A stretch of 64,000 nucleotides of DNA from Centrapalus pauciflorus. Its lineage: Eukaryota; Streptophyta; Magnoliopsida; Asterales; Asteraceae. Below are positions 1-16,753 of this stretch, one piece after another. Numbering within the stretch: position 1 is the stretch's first letter; each line of letters begins with the position of its first letter. Made by a program: the position numbers and the translations under genes. The notes under the pieces are model-generated. The model searched no databases. It saw only the letters and a list, made by a program, of their open reading frames with translations, and had not been told where the DNA came from. The DNA lies in NCBI GenBank assembly GCA_020465985.1, contig JAANYP010002038.1, positions 868,001 through 932,000 on the forward strand. The letters run 5' to 3'.

Positions 1-246
1 GTTGATATCTTCTCATTAACTAAAACAAAAACTACTAGAAAACTGATTTTTACCAACGAAAAATATCCAGTATTACCAAAGATGTACCAACGAAATAGTT
101 TAGCTCGTATGAACCATTCAATTATATCAACCATACATATCATTAAATGTGACCAAATTAAACTAATGAAAAATACAATTTTCTTTAAAAAAATCAGCAG
201 TTATATATGAACATCAAAAGAACATTATTATTTAAAATAAAAAAAA
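1..246. other. AT-rich flank, no gene seen
   Basis: AT-rich sequence with no open frame or motif that I can support. It ends in the run of adenines that forms the left target-site duplication of the palindromic element that follows. Confidence 0.6.
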
Positions 247-2181
<1,935 letters not shown>

Positions 2182-2416
2182 TAAAAAAAATAATAGATAA
2201 ATAAAAACTGAATAGAAAGAGGCATTGATCAAGTATACCCCACATAAGATCATCAAATTCCAGTTAGCACAAATTTCAGCCAATAAACCCTTATCCATAC
2301 CCCCACAATCTCATCTTCCTCTCATCCATTTCCCACCAATCCTTTCTCTTAATTTCTTCTTCCTTCTTTCCATTTCCACACTCACCACTTCACTCCTCCA
2401 TCCACCACCACCAACA

Positions 2417-5388
<2,972 letters not shown>

Positions 5389-5629
5389 TTTGATTAATTA
5401 CGAGATTCGAAATATGAACTTTGTAATTAGTAATCGCCACCCTTAAGAGTTATTATATATGTTGTTTCCTTTCTTTTGTTGTTTGTTGATCATAAACGTT
5501 CATGTTTGTTTGATTAATTAAGGTGAATGTGGATAATTGTACGTCCCCCCTCCCAAAAAAAAGGAAAAAAAAAACTAATCAATGTAAGGAGTCTGGCAAT
5601 TGGAAACACGAATTCGTGATAGACACGAC

Positions 5630-6883
5630 CAGGGGGCAGGGGCGGACCTAAAGGTAAGCTATGAATCGGTGTCACTCGACATTGATAAATTTCGCAAATG
5701 ATGTATTATATGTGTTGAAAAATCGAGTGACACAGTAGATTTTCATACGGTGGCACCAAAAAAACCATTGTGGAAGACAATACACATAATCCTCTCGGAT
5801 AAAAAAGAAGAAAACATAGGAGGTGAAGAGTACAATAGTGGCTGGTGGCAAACTATCTATCATATGATAAGCGAATTTTCAAGTTTATAAGAGAAGAGGA
5901 AGAAGCGACTCAATGAAAGAGTGGGGGAGTTACTAACCTTTACTCATTTCATTTACGTTATTATCACCTTGGAAAAATATTAAAGGTTGAAGAATAGAAT
6001 TTCAGGCTATATAAATATTTGAAATTTCCTTGGTTACCAAATTTTTTTTTTAAACAGCAGCAATATTATTTCACCATAAAAAACTTCAAGCAAGGTGCTT
6101 AGAAGCAAAACTTACAACCAGTACTACACCAAAAAGAAAAGAAAGAAAAACATTTTCACCAATGATACAAATAAGAACTCAACTAAGCAAGAATCTCAGA
6201 CCTCGGATCCGAAAGCCACAAGAACTAGGAAGGAGAAAGAGATATTAAGAAGGTAAAGAGTCTTCAGCTAAGAAAGTATAAATTTTGCTTTGGAATTTGG
6301 AAGGTGTGATACTTGAGTTCAAATAGGGGTGAGCGACGGGTACCATTTCCCGAACCCGAACCGGTACCGAATTAATATATTCGGTTCGGTATTCGGTTTT
6401 TAAATTAGCTAAAATTCGGTATTCGGTACTCTCGGTTCGGTATTCGGTTTTTAAATTAGCTAAAATTCGGTATTCGGGACCGAACCGGCACCATATAAAA
6501 TTATACGGTTCGGTATTCGGTTCTTTCAAAACTAATAATTCGGTTTCGGTATTTTCGGGATCGGTACCGATTCGGTTCGGTCCGATACCGAGCTCACCCC
6601 TAAGTTCAAGAATTCAAATGGAATAGTTAGAAAATTAGGATTTATTGTTATTAATTTCTTTTCACCAAAATAATTATGACTTTTTTATTTTATTTTGTGT
6701 AATAAAAATATCATCTTATAAATAATTTATTATAATTTATACTATTTTAGTTATACAATTAATTATGAGTTTTAAAAATTAAATTTCAGTGATCCGACCC
6801 GATTACTACCATAGAACTCTAAAATTTGGAACACTAAACATTAAAGGTGACACCGATGAAAAAAAATCTTGGATCCGCCTCTG
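5630..6883. mobile_element. 1.25-kb non-autonomous hAT-like element
   Basis: The termini are similar inverted sequences: GGGGCGGACCTAAAG near the left end and, reverse-complemented, CAGAGGCGGATCCAAGAT at the right. A perfect 8-bp duplication, GACACGAC, flanks it at 5622-5629 and 6884-6891, the size made by hAT transposases. I see no transposase frame, so it is a deletion derivative. A second, smaller hAT-like element is nested at 6324-6602. The left terminus carries a short duplication of its own first bases (CAGGGGG then CAGGGGCGG). The flanks are rich in ACACGA-type motifs, so it landed in an older repeat. Confidence 0.82.
6324..6602. mobile_element. 279-bp hAT-like MITE nested in the larger element
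   Basis: Terminal inverted repeats TAGGGGTGAGC and GCTCACCCCTA, flanked by AGTTCAAA (6316-6323) and AGTTCAAG (6603-6610), an 8-bp duplication with one mismatch. The body is built of TTCGGT-type repeats and includes two tandem copies of a 51-bp unit (6381-6431 and 6432-6482). It must be younger than the element at 5630-6883 that it interrupts. Confidence 0.88.
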
Positions 6884-7441
6884 GACACGACATGACACGA
6901 ATACATCTTAAAAAGTAAGGTAACGTTTATTGCCCTTCGTGTATTCATGTCGTGTCAAATTCGTATCTGGCACATGAAAACGACACGAACACATGAATCG
7001 TCAGGTTTACCCCTTTTGCCTTTCCATCTACTGCTCCATGATTCATCACAAGGTCCTAAATTTATGTATTTATTAATCTCTTCATCACTTTCTTGTGATT
7101 GGTTATGACTATTATTCTTACAAAATATACATTAAATATTAATGATAACGTAGTCTGATGTCGTTTTACGCAAATTACCGTTGATTATTCTGCTGTGACT
7201 ACATACACCATCCACGCCATACAACCCTTTCAAAACACATGTGTCAGAATGTTATAGAAATATTGAGAGCCCCAACTGCCAGAATGCTATTAGACCGCAG
7301 GAAGTGGCACAGCATGGAAGGCGGTATCGAGGGCGGCATCCGAGGAACACCACCCCGTCTCCTCGGCATCCTTAATCATGGCATCGGTATCCTAATGCCG
7401 GGCCCTCTCCATTCAAATTTAATATCTAATCTATCTATCTA
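6884..7441. other. Intergenic, old ACACGA-rich repeat, no gene
   Basis: Positions 6884-7000 hold ACACGA and TCGTGT motifs that mirror the stretch at 5600-5630, the remains of an older palindromic repeat. Around 7200-7420 a more GC-rich stretch contains GGCGGTATCG and GGCATCCGAGG repeats; its 71-codon open frame has no recognisable domain. I cannot support a gene. Confidence 0.4.
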
Positions 7442-8204
7442 TCTATACTATTAAAGAGTAACTAAATGCCACATGACATGCTCTCATTAAATTTGCCACA
7501 TGACATGCTCTCATTAAATTTGCCACATGACATGCTCTCATTCAATTTGCCACATGTCGCTCACTCCTTTTGCCACATCGTTTACTAATTTTATTTTTAA
7601 ATTTTAAAGCAAAACAAGTCTATGTAAATCTAATATGGATTAATTTTATAACTAGCTAACTAAAATTAAGCAAACTTTATTATTTATATAACTATTATAT
7701 TATACATCTATCTTCTATCTATACTATTAAACGAGTAACTAGCATGCCACGTGTCATGCTCTCCTTTGATTTGCCACATGTAGCTCTCTATTTTTGTCAC
7801 TTCATTTACTAAATTTTGTTTTAAATTTTAAAGCAAAAAATTAAGCAAACTTTATTGTTCTTATAATTATTATATTATACATATTTATAAATATTCATTT
7901 TTAAAATTAATCCATGTAATACATGGGTATTAACCTAGTATATATAAATACAGTATCAATTTCTAAAATTAACCCATGTCAATTCAAGGTTAAAAATGAA
8001 GTTGATGGTGTTGAATAAGAATAAGAGTTACGTAAGTTACAGGGGATCGCAAATCCAAAGTTTGTCTATGAAGAGCGGATCTAATTGTATTAGTGTCTCT
8101 AATTTATTTTTTTCTGTGTAATACTAATCGATAGGGCCTCATTGGTAAGTGCTACAAGATATCGTACATTGGAACCATGGTTTAATACATGGGTAATAAC
8201 CTAG
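7442..8204 (+). mobile_element. Non-autonomous Helitron-like element, outer of a nested pair
   Basis: Starts TCTATACTATTAAAGAGTAAC and ends GGTAATAACCTAG, that is 5'-TC and CTAG-3', lying between A (7441) and T (8205) as expected for Helitrons, which make no duplication. Positions 7470-7555 hold three direct repeats of a unit containing GCCACATGACATGCTCTC. The 3' hairpin is imperfect. A second Helitron-like element is inserted at 7718-7938. There is no helicase gene. Confidence 0.65.
7718..7938 (+). mobile_element. 221-bp Helitron-like element, inner of the nested pair
   Basis: Starts TCTATACTATTAAACGAGTA, ends TTAACCTAG, and lies between A and T. Just before the end is a perfect hairpin, CCATGT-AAT-ACATGG, the typical Helitron 3' structure. 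It shares its 5' terminus and the GCCAC...CATGCTCTC block with the outer element, so both belong to one family. Confidence 0.75.
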
Positions 8205-8346
8205 TATATAATAATAATAATAATAATATAATTATTTATATTACATTTACTCTTTGTATATGCAAACACACATTCTTTCATTTATCTCATATCTTTTCTC
8301 TCATTACTTTCTCTATATATACATATATACATTTCAAATTCAAAAA

Positions 8347-8662
8347 AAATGTCTTCATCATCTTTATTCGAAGTCAATAGAATTTATTGCGGAAACGGTT
8401 AACGTTTGCTCACAAGCTGTTCGGGTAGTTTTAGAATTTGTAAAAAATGAAGAATGTGAAGTGTCACGTCCTACCAAATCAAGAAAATATATACAAAGGG
8501 ATCGTGAATCTACACACGATCGTCTAATTAGTGATTAATACGCCGAGGATGCCGTTTTTAAAGGGTATTATTTTCATCGTCGTTTTAGAATGTAAAAGTC
8601 TTTATTTGTACGTATTATTGATGATTTGACGAGAGTTTATTTTGTTATACGAAATATATGTT
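8347..8662 (+). pseudogene. Broken PIF/Harbinger-like (HARBI1-type) transposase N-terminal fragment
   Basis: Translation across this stretch gives SRKYIQRDRESTHDRLISD, then a stop, YAEDAVFKGYYFHRRFRM, another stop, and KSLFVRIIDDLTRVY. This matches the N-terminal pattern known from plant Harbinger-type transposases, an RDR..AH.RL..DYF segment followed by FRRRFRM...LF.RIV, and is placed from memory of the family, not by a search. The first ATG (8348) opens a different frame (MSSSSLFEV), so there is also a frameshift near 8380. No DDE catalytic domain follows. It lies 143 bp downstream of a Helitron end. It is certainly not functional. Confidence 0.6.
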
Positions 8663-8918
8663 AACTTTTAGGCTCCGTTTGTCACGGAATAATTTTTGAA
8701 GGAACTAAAGTTTACTTATAGTGTGTTTCGAAATTTAGTTTACAAAAAGAATGAAATAGTTTAATTCCATCAAATGGGTGAAGAAATTTATCATTATAAC
8801 AATTTGTTATATAATTTAGATTCCTAACATGTCATAACATATATTTTTAAATAATCTTAAACAACATTTTAATTTTCACACCTCAACTAATAAATATATT
8901 AGATACTATAATTTAAAG

Positions 8919-9175
8919 GGATAATTACGCAAAAAAACCTTCAACTTGTCAATTTTTTTGTGATTAAAATCTCAAACCATTTTTTATCGCATAGAAAGCA
9001 CTGAACTAACTAAAAATTAGTAAATCAAGGTTTTATTGATGGGTAATCGGTTGAAACCAGTTATTAATTCTATGCGGACCAGTAAATAGCTTACGTGGAA
9101 TAAATTTTAATAGTTGAAATCGGTTGCCAAGTATCATATATTATTTAAACCCAACTAATAATTTTTAATTGTAAT
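8919..9175. repeat. Copy of a dispersed repeat, partners at 27.8-28.7 kb and 57.6 kb
   Basis: Contains a segment with TTCAACTTGTCAA, AAATCAAGGTTTT, TCGGTTGAAACCAGTTA and CGGTTGCCAAGTATC. The same motifs appear in reverse order and orientation at 28060-28275 and in part at 57630-57790. The end at 8919 (GGGATAATTACGCAAAAAA) mirrors the end near 28275. This is probably a MITE-class element; ends and TSD are not resolved. It stops about 240 bp before the start codon of the next gene and may reach into its promoter. Confidence 0.5.
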
Positions 9176-9409
9176 TTTTGAACGTGATTAGTACGGGAAA
9201 GATTACTTTTCATGGTCGGTTACACACACTAGAAGACGGCCCATCGACAAGGAAAAGCCCAAAATGCAGTGATTATAACGCCGAAACTGAAATCCAGTTC
9301 AGCTCAGTGGTAGCACCACCGTATCCAAACCGGAAACAACCGTATCGGAGTAACAAGGCATCCAATCTTACCTTTCATAACATTTCAATCCCAACCCGGA
9401 GTAGGAGCA

Positions 9410-12400
9410 ATGTCTAGTGCTACTGGTTATCACTACTTGTGTGCTGCCGCCGCCGTCGCCGCTCTGTCATCAGAGCCACCGCATAAGTCAATTATCAATA
9501 AATTCATTACTACCGGTACTACTAGGAAGTGTTTATCTCTTCAATTGAAACCAACAACCTTCCACACGCACTTCTCTCCTTTATTATCAACTTCCTCTCG
9601 TCGTATTCGGTTGGTTTCATCGACCGTGGCTCTAGCTGGAAGGAATGTAAACCCTAAAGAAGCAGAGAAGAAGAAGGAGGAGGAGGAAGAGGAAGTGGAG
9701 GAGGATTTGCCATGGATACAAGAGAAGGCGTTGGACATTGTTGAGTTTAGTGGCTCAGTGACACAGGCTCTTCCTGGTCCAAGGGTTGGCCAATCTTCCA
9801 TCCCATGGATTCTGGCCATTCCTTTGGCTTATGTTGGAATCTCATTTGTTTTTGCAGTGATTAAGACCTTTCGCAAATTCACTTCACCCAAGGCAGCTCG
9901 CCGTAAGCTGGTGAGTCTGGTTTTCACCTCATCTCTTTTTGCCTATTTGGATTTGTGCTTTATTTTTGGTTCTGATTGCTTTCTTCCCTAAATTTGTTCC
10001 CTTACATGTTTCCTTTCAGTTCTTTCTGAACAATTACGACTATAGACTTCGAACAATTTTTTTTGGGGGGTTAATTCTGGGTGGTGGTGGTGGATGTGCA
10101 TTGAGACTGATTATTGGCGGTTTGAGTGTTTGGGATAAATTAAGCATGATCATATATAAATTTATAATCAAGGAGTTGTAAGAAAACCGAGATAAATGTA
10201 ATATACATTCCCAAAGCAGTGATTAGCTGATTCTAATTGTTCATGACTTCAAGTTGCAAACTAGCAATAATGACCTTGAAAATGCACATCCGGACGTCCC
10301 TATAATTTTGGGGTTGAATCTCCGAAAGTTTGAGAACAAACACATCAATTTTACTTCTAACTCAACCTTGAAGCATTTGTTCATCTTATTCGAAGCTCTT
10401 GCAACCCTAGTAGCAGGCAGTGTATATTTGCAGCTTCATCCATGAAATGTTGGCAACACTTAAAAAGCAAGAATATGATGAAGATACAACAGAACTAAAG
10501 CTTGTTTCGATTTTCTGTTCTTTACTATACTGACAAGTTACTTCTAAAACATAATTTGACTGCCTTATAAACGACTGATGAAAGACATTTGTTCAGGTCA
10601 ACAAAAATGCCGAGCTATGCAGAACAATAGATGAGTTACTTGAGAAAGAAGGCAGTGGAGTACAAGAGGAAGCGTTAAAGGGACTGATGCAGAAGGTGAT
10701 ATACATTTGACTTTTGAGTTAACAATATGGAAGGCTTTGGTTTTAAGATTTTTGTCTTGTCATGATAAAGATCTGTTTCTGGTTATTTGTTGTGTTTAAT
10801 TTCTACATTCTGCATACAATAAAATGCCTGCATATAAATCATTTTCTCTGATTCTGCAAAGCTTTTCACAATTACGAGAACCTTTTGCCTATTCTTATCA
10901 AGGATGGTGATTGATATGTTGGATGCTTGGATGGTTCTGCCATTTGCTTGTTCCAAAAACTGATCCAGAGAAACTCAAGTTGGTGAAGTAAAAAGCATAT
11001 CTCTAGTCTTTTTGTTGCCTACAAGAAAATATGAATAGGAATCAAAAGTAAAATATTTTGATACGAAGCCAATATATAGTGAACCGTGACTATAGTTAGG
11101 TTTGTAGTTGAGCTTTACTTTTACTGTAGGGCTTTGGCCACTTTCTTTGATGCCTTTAAATCTTTAATGTGTTTTCCTTAGTGATTATACTATATTCACT
11201 AAACATGTTGATGGGAGCTTAAATAATCTATTTCATTTACTTATAACATTGGCAAAACAACACATTGGGTTAGGAAAGATGTTCAGCATGTATCATCGAA
11301 ACTGTAAAGGTTTGACTTTGATTGATGGTAACTGTAAATGATGGGACATATCGTAGTAATAATTTTTTTTCCGCAAATATAGTATTTCTAGGGGGTGAAG
11401 CTTTGAGATTCTGAAGGATTAAATCTTTTAACAGTATAACACCATTTCTATGTGCTAATTCTTCCTGCGTCAGAAGATATCTGTCAGTTCCTCTTTACCT
11501 GACTGGTTGGCCCTACCTGCCTATAATCATGTCAGTTCTCTTTTGTCTATTCCCATGACAATCAAATTGTTCTAAACAAAATGTTCATTTATGAGCTAAA
11601 ACATTGTTTCTGGTCCTCGTGTGTTTCTCTAGTTTCTTTATTAATCAACTTCTGTAGAGACAATGAGTTTTTGATACAGTCCATGACTCCATTCCATATT
11701 TTCCATATGCAGACAGGCTTCAGCATGGCAGAAATTTTGCGTAAATACATACGATATGCCTTAAATGAAAAGCCTTTTAGCCCAAAACTGGTTGTAGCAC
11801 TGATTCAACTCAGGAAAACAACAATGTTGGAAGATTCTGAGGTTGCTGAAATTCTTAATGAAATTTCAAGGCGAATTGTTAAAGATAAAGGTAAAAAAGA
11901 GGTGCTTATGTTTATTGCTTATGCAAATATGACAAGTCACCCTTGACGACTCTTGGTTCTTGTAAGCTGCTTATTTGGAAAGTGCTCGGCTTGTGCACCC
12001 AATGTCGTCCTAATTTCTTACTGGCAGGGGATGAGGGTTCTGACCCTCTCTGAGACTCTGAACCCCCAATAGCATATAGCTTCTCCAATGATTCTTCTCT
12101 CTGGCAATCATGGCCTGCCTTTTACTGATAAAAGGATAAAACAGGGTGAGAAGGGGAATACTATTTGAATACCACACAAACATACACCCCCATTTATAGT
12201 TTTGTCTATAGTGGATTCTCTTCTTGAGTTCAAATGATTTTTTCATCTTTGATTCTTTGGCTGTTTCTTTGTTCATGAACAACCTTTATGAACTATTGTA
12301 ATTATAAACTTTCCAGGAGAGGGTGTGCATCCGTTTTATGAAAACATTGTTATTATAGGTTTTAATATGTGAATGAACTATATTAGTTATTAAGGTTTAG

Positions 12401-14784
12401 AACTATATGTTACTTTTGTACTTGAATCTAGATACAAAATCACATCCGGGATAGGGAATCGGATTTAGTTTTACCTTTCCAATTTCTGTTTTCTCAGATA
12501 ATGTATGTTCAAATGAATTCAGACGGCATACAAACAACAATAATCTGATAACCAAATTCACATATTGCAACTTCAGAATCTAATTTGGATAAGGGAGGTG
12601 ATTTGTATACAACAACTTTTTGCCATCCGCAACTATAAAGGCTTTGTAGGTTTGTATGCAAGATATAGTTGTACATTGTTGTGGATGGCAAAAAATTGTT
12701 GTGTACAAATCACTACCCTATTTTGCTGATCCTTTGAATATAAATATGTCTAAATACGATTTGGTTTAGAACATGTCTAAGTACAGTGAAGCTTGGAGTG
12801 CTGTTTGAAAAAAGAAAAAAAAGAGGCCTGGAGCCAAAGTGAATGAAGCACGAAAAAAAGTTATGTCTATAATATAACTAAAGAGTAGCATCCATGTAAT
12901 CCTTAACTGTAGACCTCCAATGTGACTTTAACTGTGAAACGTTGATCCATGAGAATGGTGTCAAAGGAATTTAATCAGGGGATTTTGAGGTGACTGATGG
13001 TTAAGACCACATTTTATGATTGAAGACAAGTCACTTACATTGTGTTGAATTATCATAATTACACATGATTATTTCATTAGAATGAGATGAGAAGCATCTA
13101 CCCCCACTGGGTTATTTTAGTATTTCAAATTTTCAGTATATAATCTTAGGTGTGACCACAAAGGCAATTGATTTTTCAAGGATTATATAATATGTAGTTT
13201 CTTGTAGGATTCAAGTCGAGCCCCACAAACGGTTAGGTTATTTACTTGATATAAACAGAGTTAATACTGCAAAAAGTTAGGTCCATAATCTAGCTTTGTA
13301 ATAGCTATGAGCGAGGCACTTGTGCTGGGAAGATGCATCAGCTGATGAAAATGTGATGTGATAATTTAGTCTCTTATCTGGGTGGTTCATGTTTGCATAT
13401 CATTGGTGCTCTTTGGTTGCTCAATTGATTTGTCGGTGTTGCAGGTCCAGTTGTCATGAATACATCAGGATATTCTGAAAAAGGCTTAAGGAGAAAGCTT
13501 GCGGTCCAAGCCCTATTTGGAAAGATTTTCTATCTTTCAGAGGTATAACTGTATATGATTTATTCCTGCTTGAATGTCAAGTGAATTTTCTTTCTGCGAG
13601 TAGAAGATTGTCAACATACTCCTAGATAACATCAGCATATCGTTGATTATTATGGGTGTTGTTTAGCTTCATTCTCATCATGTCTTAGGTTGTCAGTTGT
13701 CCTGTAAAAGTGCAAAGGGTAGTAAGGTTCTAATCCAACTTTATTTGTTTTCCTATTAGCAATCTTAAGATATTGAAACATTGACTTCATATCATGAGTT
13801 TTCTTATTTTGTCGTAGCAAACGGCATATTAAGTATTAGATTATATAGTAAAATGTTTTTGTTAAACTATGTATCAAGTCAAAATTCACATTTTTTTAAG
13901 GGACATGAGTACGGGTTTGTTAGAAGTGTATGTAATTTATATATATATCTTTCGCTTGATATATATATATATATGATTCATTTGGATGAAATGATATAAT
14001 TATTAGGAGAGTATTTGTAATTTACTAATTTATACATCTTTTTGTTCAATATAATATATATATGACTCAAAAAAGTGTGGAAGTAGTGACTTGTTTATCT
14101 ATTTTGCGTCAAGCTTATAGTTACATGTACTCTCTTATATACACTGAAGTTACGGGTTCATATTTGCCATCAGATGATATTTTTCCTGCATCAACCAGAA
14201 CATGATATATGTTTGCGTTTACTTAATTATATAGCTTAAGCGATACTTTTGTTGATTGGATTCACTTTACGTGTTACCAGCTCCCCGAGTTCTGTGCAAG
14301 AGACAGCTCCTTGATAGTGAAAGAAATATTTGGTGTTGCAGAGTAAGCATCATCATGCATTCCTGTTTAGATTGAATTACCTCTGTAATCAGGCATCTTT
14401 GCATCAAACAACTACGAAACTCCACAAAAAAAAACATTGTATTGGCAAAACGTAATTTTGGCGAGTACAATAGTAATTTTTTTGTAGCATTAATCAAAGT
14501 TCGATGACTGGAAATGTTCATATAATGCAACGATGGTTGTTTTGATACAAAGCGCCACAGTACAATGATGGCCTGTGAAGTAATACATTTTTCTTCTAAA
14601 TTCACATCTTGCAGAGTGCTGCTGTGTTGTTTAACCTCTTTTGCCCTTGAAAATTTGCAGTGAGGATGCTGAAAGGCTTCGGTTGCATACATTTGCTGAA
14701 GCCGGTGATATGGATTCGCTAGAAAAGATGATTGACGGTTCAGATTCAGAGGATTCAGGTGAGGGCTCTTTGGTGGCTCCATAG
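9410..14784 (+). CDS. Plastid-targeted membrane-anchored helical protein, function unknown
   Basis: Six exons: 9410-9910, 10597-10695, 11713-11890, 13445-13542, 14281-14342 and 14661-14784, all GT-AG with matching phases, giving 353 aa. Residues 1 to about 70 are Ser/Thr/Ala/Arg-rich and look like a chloroplast transit peptide. A run of Glu and Lys at about 82-99 is followed by one hydrophobic segment (about 131-151, PWILAIPLAYVGISFVFAV) that could span a membrane. The remainder is helical with no obvious catalytic motif: VNKNAELCRTIDELLEKEGS, MAEILRKYIRYALNEKPF, VVALIQLRKT, EILNEISRRIVK, KLAVQALFGKIFYLSELPEFC, then an acidic C-terminus. It resembles uncharacterised plant proteins with armadillo-type helices. 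I recognise no named gene. A donor-like AGGTGAGG lies at about 14757-14764, but no usable acceptor follows within reach, so I end the frame at the nearby stop. Intron 3 contains a 128-bp MITE. Confidence 0.85.
12592..12719. mobile_element. 128-bp palindromic MITE in an intron
   Basis: An inverted repeat for most of its length: AGGGAGGTGATTTGTATAC on the left against, reverse-complemented, AGGGTAGTGATTTGTACAC on the right, with TTTTTGCCATCCGCAACTAT mirrored inside. No clear duplication is visible, so the superfamily is open. It lies in intron 3 (11891-13444) of the gene at 9410-14784. Confidence 0.75.
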
Positions 14785-15443
14785 ATTTTGTTCCTCCAGG
14801 CTTTTGTAGACTACTTAGAGATAGAAAGTCCGAAAATGTTAATGTGAGATATCCTTAACAAAGTTTATTTGTGCAAATATACCGGGAGAAAATGAACTTG
14901 ACCTTTGAATGAGCACATGGTTTGCCTGATGAATCTTGTGGAGAGCAAAATAGAACAGTTTGTTTGGTGTCCCGAGTTCATGTTTGATGATGTCTGTGGC
15001 GGTGAGTGTTGGATGCAACTCGAAACCCATCGTAGTTTGAATCGTTACTATTTAAAACCACAGTTTTTTTATTGATAATGATCAACATTATTCTATGATG
15101 ATATGAGTGTATAATTTTGGTTTGTTATACTAATTGATGCTTAAGAAAACAAATTGTGTTGGTTTTTGCAATTTGCATGGATCAGGTGAAAAATAGTTGA
15201 GACAAAAGAGCCAAATACAATCTTTTAAGATCTTTATGCATCCAAAGCTTGTTTATTGTTTTTTTCTTTTTCTAAAAAGGAAGAGAGCTTTAAATTGAAA
15301 AACAAATTGTATACTGTACTTGTTCACCAATAAGCTTTTTTCTTTGATTAATGTTTAACATAATTATGCAACATTATAATTTGGTTATCAACTTATGTAA
15401 TAAAGTAGATTACAAAAAAACTACAATGCGGTTTAATTAAAAT
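14785..15443. other. 3' flank of the plastid-protein gene
   Basis: Presumed 3' untranslated region followed by AT-rich filler. No other gene, RNA or clear repeat is seen. Confidence 0.5.
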
Positions 15444-16463
15444 TATGGATATGGTCCTTCATTTTTAAAAATTACATAAATGATAATTCAAAACACTATT
15501 TACGTGCAAAAATAGTCATTCTTTCTCATAACTTTCTAAAAAATGACGGTTTTGTTTTTGATACTATTATAATTTTCGTCCTTTCCTTTCCAGCTTTGAG
15601 AGGGAGACAGAAGCACCCAAATCCGGTCTTCTTTCCATCTGTTTCTTTTCTTAATAACTTGAAGAACACGACTTAATTTAAATATCCTCCCAAATCAATT
15701 TGTTTTCTCTCTTAAAACAAGTTGTGATACACAGGCTAAACCTTATCCTTCTTCTTACTCCCAATGGAAGGTTGCTCCACCCCACCGGCGACTCTACCAC
15801 CTTTTCCTATCTTGCGACACTCAAATCGACAACAACAAAGTGAGATTTGGTTCTTGACTTCTGATGGTTTCTTGATTTTCGAAGGTTGGTTCTTACTCAG
15901 ATCTTGTGATTTTTTCTAGTCAGATTAGGTTCGTCGTTTATTATTTCGAGAATGATAAAATAACTACAAATCATTTCGTTCTTTAGTTTTTTCAAACAAA
16001 AAAAAATTGAATCATTCTGATTTTTAGTTCTTTTGACGGAATGATTCGTAATTTATATTGTTTGGAAAAACAAACATATTTTTTTTGTTCACAAAACCAA
16101 AAATTGGAATAGGCTGTAGTTTGTTTCATTCTTATAATATATAATCGTAAATAAATGATCATATAACCGTAAAAAATAATCCGAATTAAATATAAAAAGT
16201 TAGTATAGCTTGTAAAAAATTAAAAAGCATAAATACTTTTAATGAAGTTTAACAATAATAATAATTGAAAATTAAAAACTAAACTTGCATAAAATTTCAT
16301 AAATGGCCCCGGTGGTATGTTTCGAAAATGGTACATGTGGACATGTGGTGTATTTAACGGGGAAGTTAACGGCGGGTAGAAATATTAGTAAGGACTAAAA
16401 GATTACACTTTTAATCTTAGGGATTATTTGTGTAACTTAAACTTTTGAGGGACCAAATCTATA
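15444..16463. mobile_element. Degraded foldback element of the GGTCCCT type
   Basis: The left end (TATGGATATGGTCCTTCA, then AATTACATAAATGATAATTC) and the reverse-complemented right end (TATAGATTTGGTCCCTCAAA, then AGTTACACAAATAATCCC) align over about 47 bp. The GGTCCCT and AATTACATAAATG modules are those of the 247-2181 element. The inside (15590-15900) looks like a gene leader with a short frame (MEGCSTPPATLPPFPILRHS) that ends soon after, possibly captured host sequence. No duplication is found, so the ends are approximate. Confidence 0.45.
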
Positions 16464-16753
16464 AAGCTCAATTGCTAAAATTGAGAACAGTTTTTGATTT
16501 TATATCATTAATAATATCAACTTTTGTATTTTTCACATGAATAACATTAACTTTTATATTTTTCATATGAATAACATTAACTTTTGTATTTTGTATCGTT
16601 AATAACATCAACTTTCGTATTTATTTAATCGTTTATAGTAATAATTTTTTTAATTTTTGCTATAAATGATCAAAAATATATAATGTTAATAATAAAAAAT
16701 AAATAATGTTAGTATTAAATGATAAAAGCACATAAAGTTATTCTACTTTTACA

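Noticed and set aside
6245..6529. 94-codon minus-strand frame with repeated EYRILANLKTEYRTE
   Set aside because: Translation of the tandem unit in a hAT-like MITE, not a repeat protein.
7239..7454. 71-codon frame with GGIEGGIRG
   Set aside because: It runs into a Helitron start and reads through short GC-rich repeats; no domain.
14757..14800. AGGTGAGG donor-like site near the end of the plastid-protein gene, suggesting a further exon
   Set aside because: The nearest in-frame acceptor would give an intron of about 40 nt, too short for plants; the frame closes sensibly 20 nt further on.
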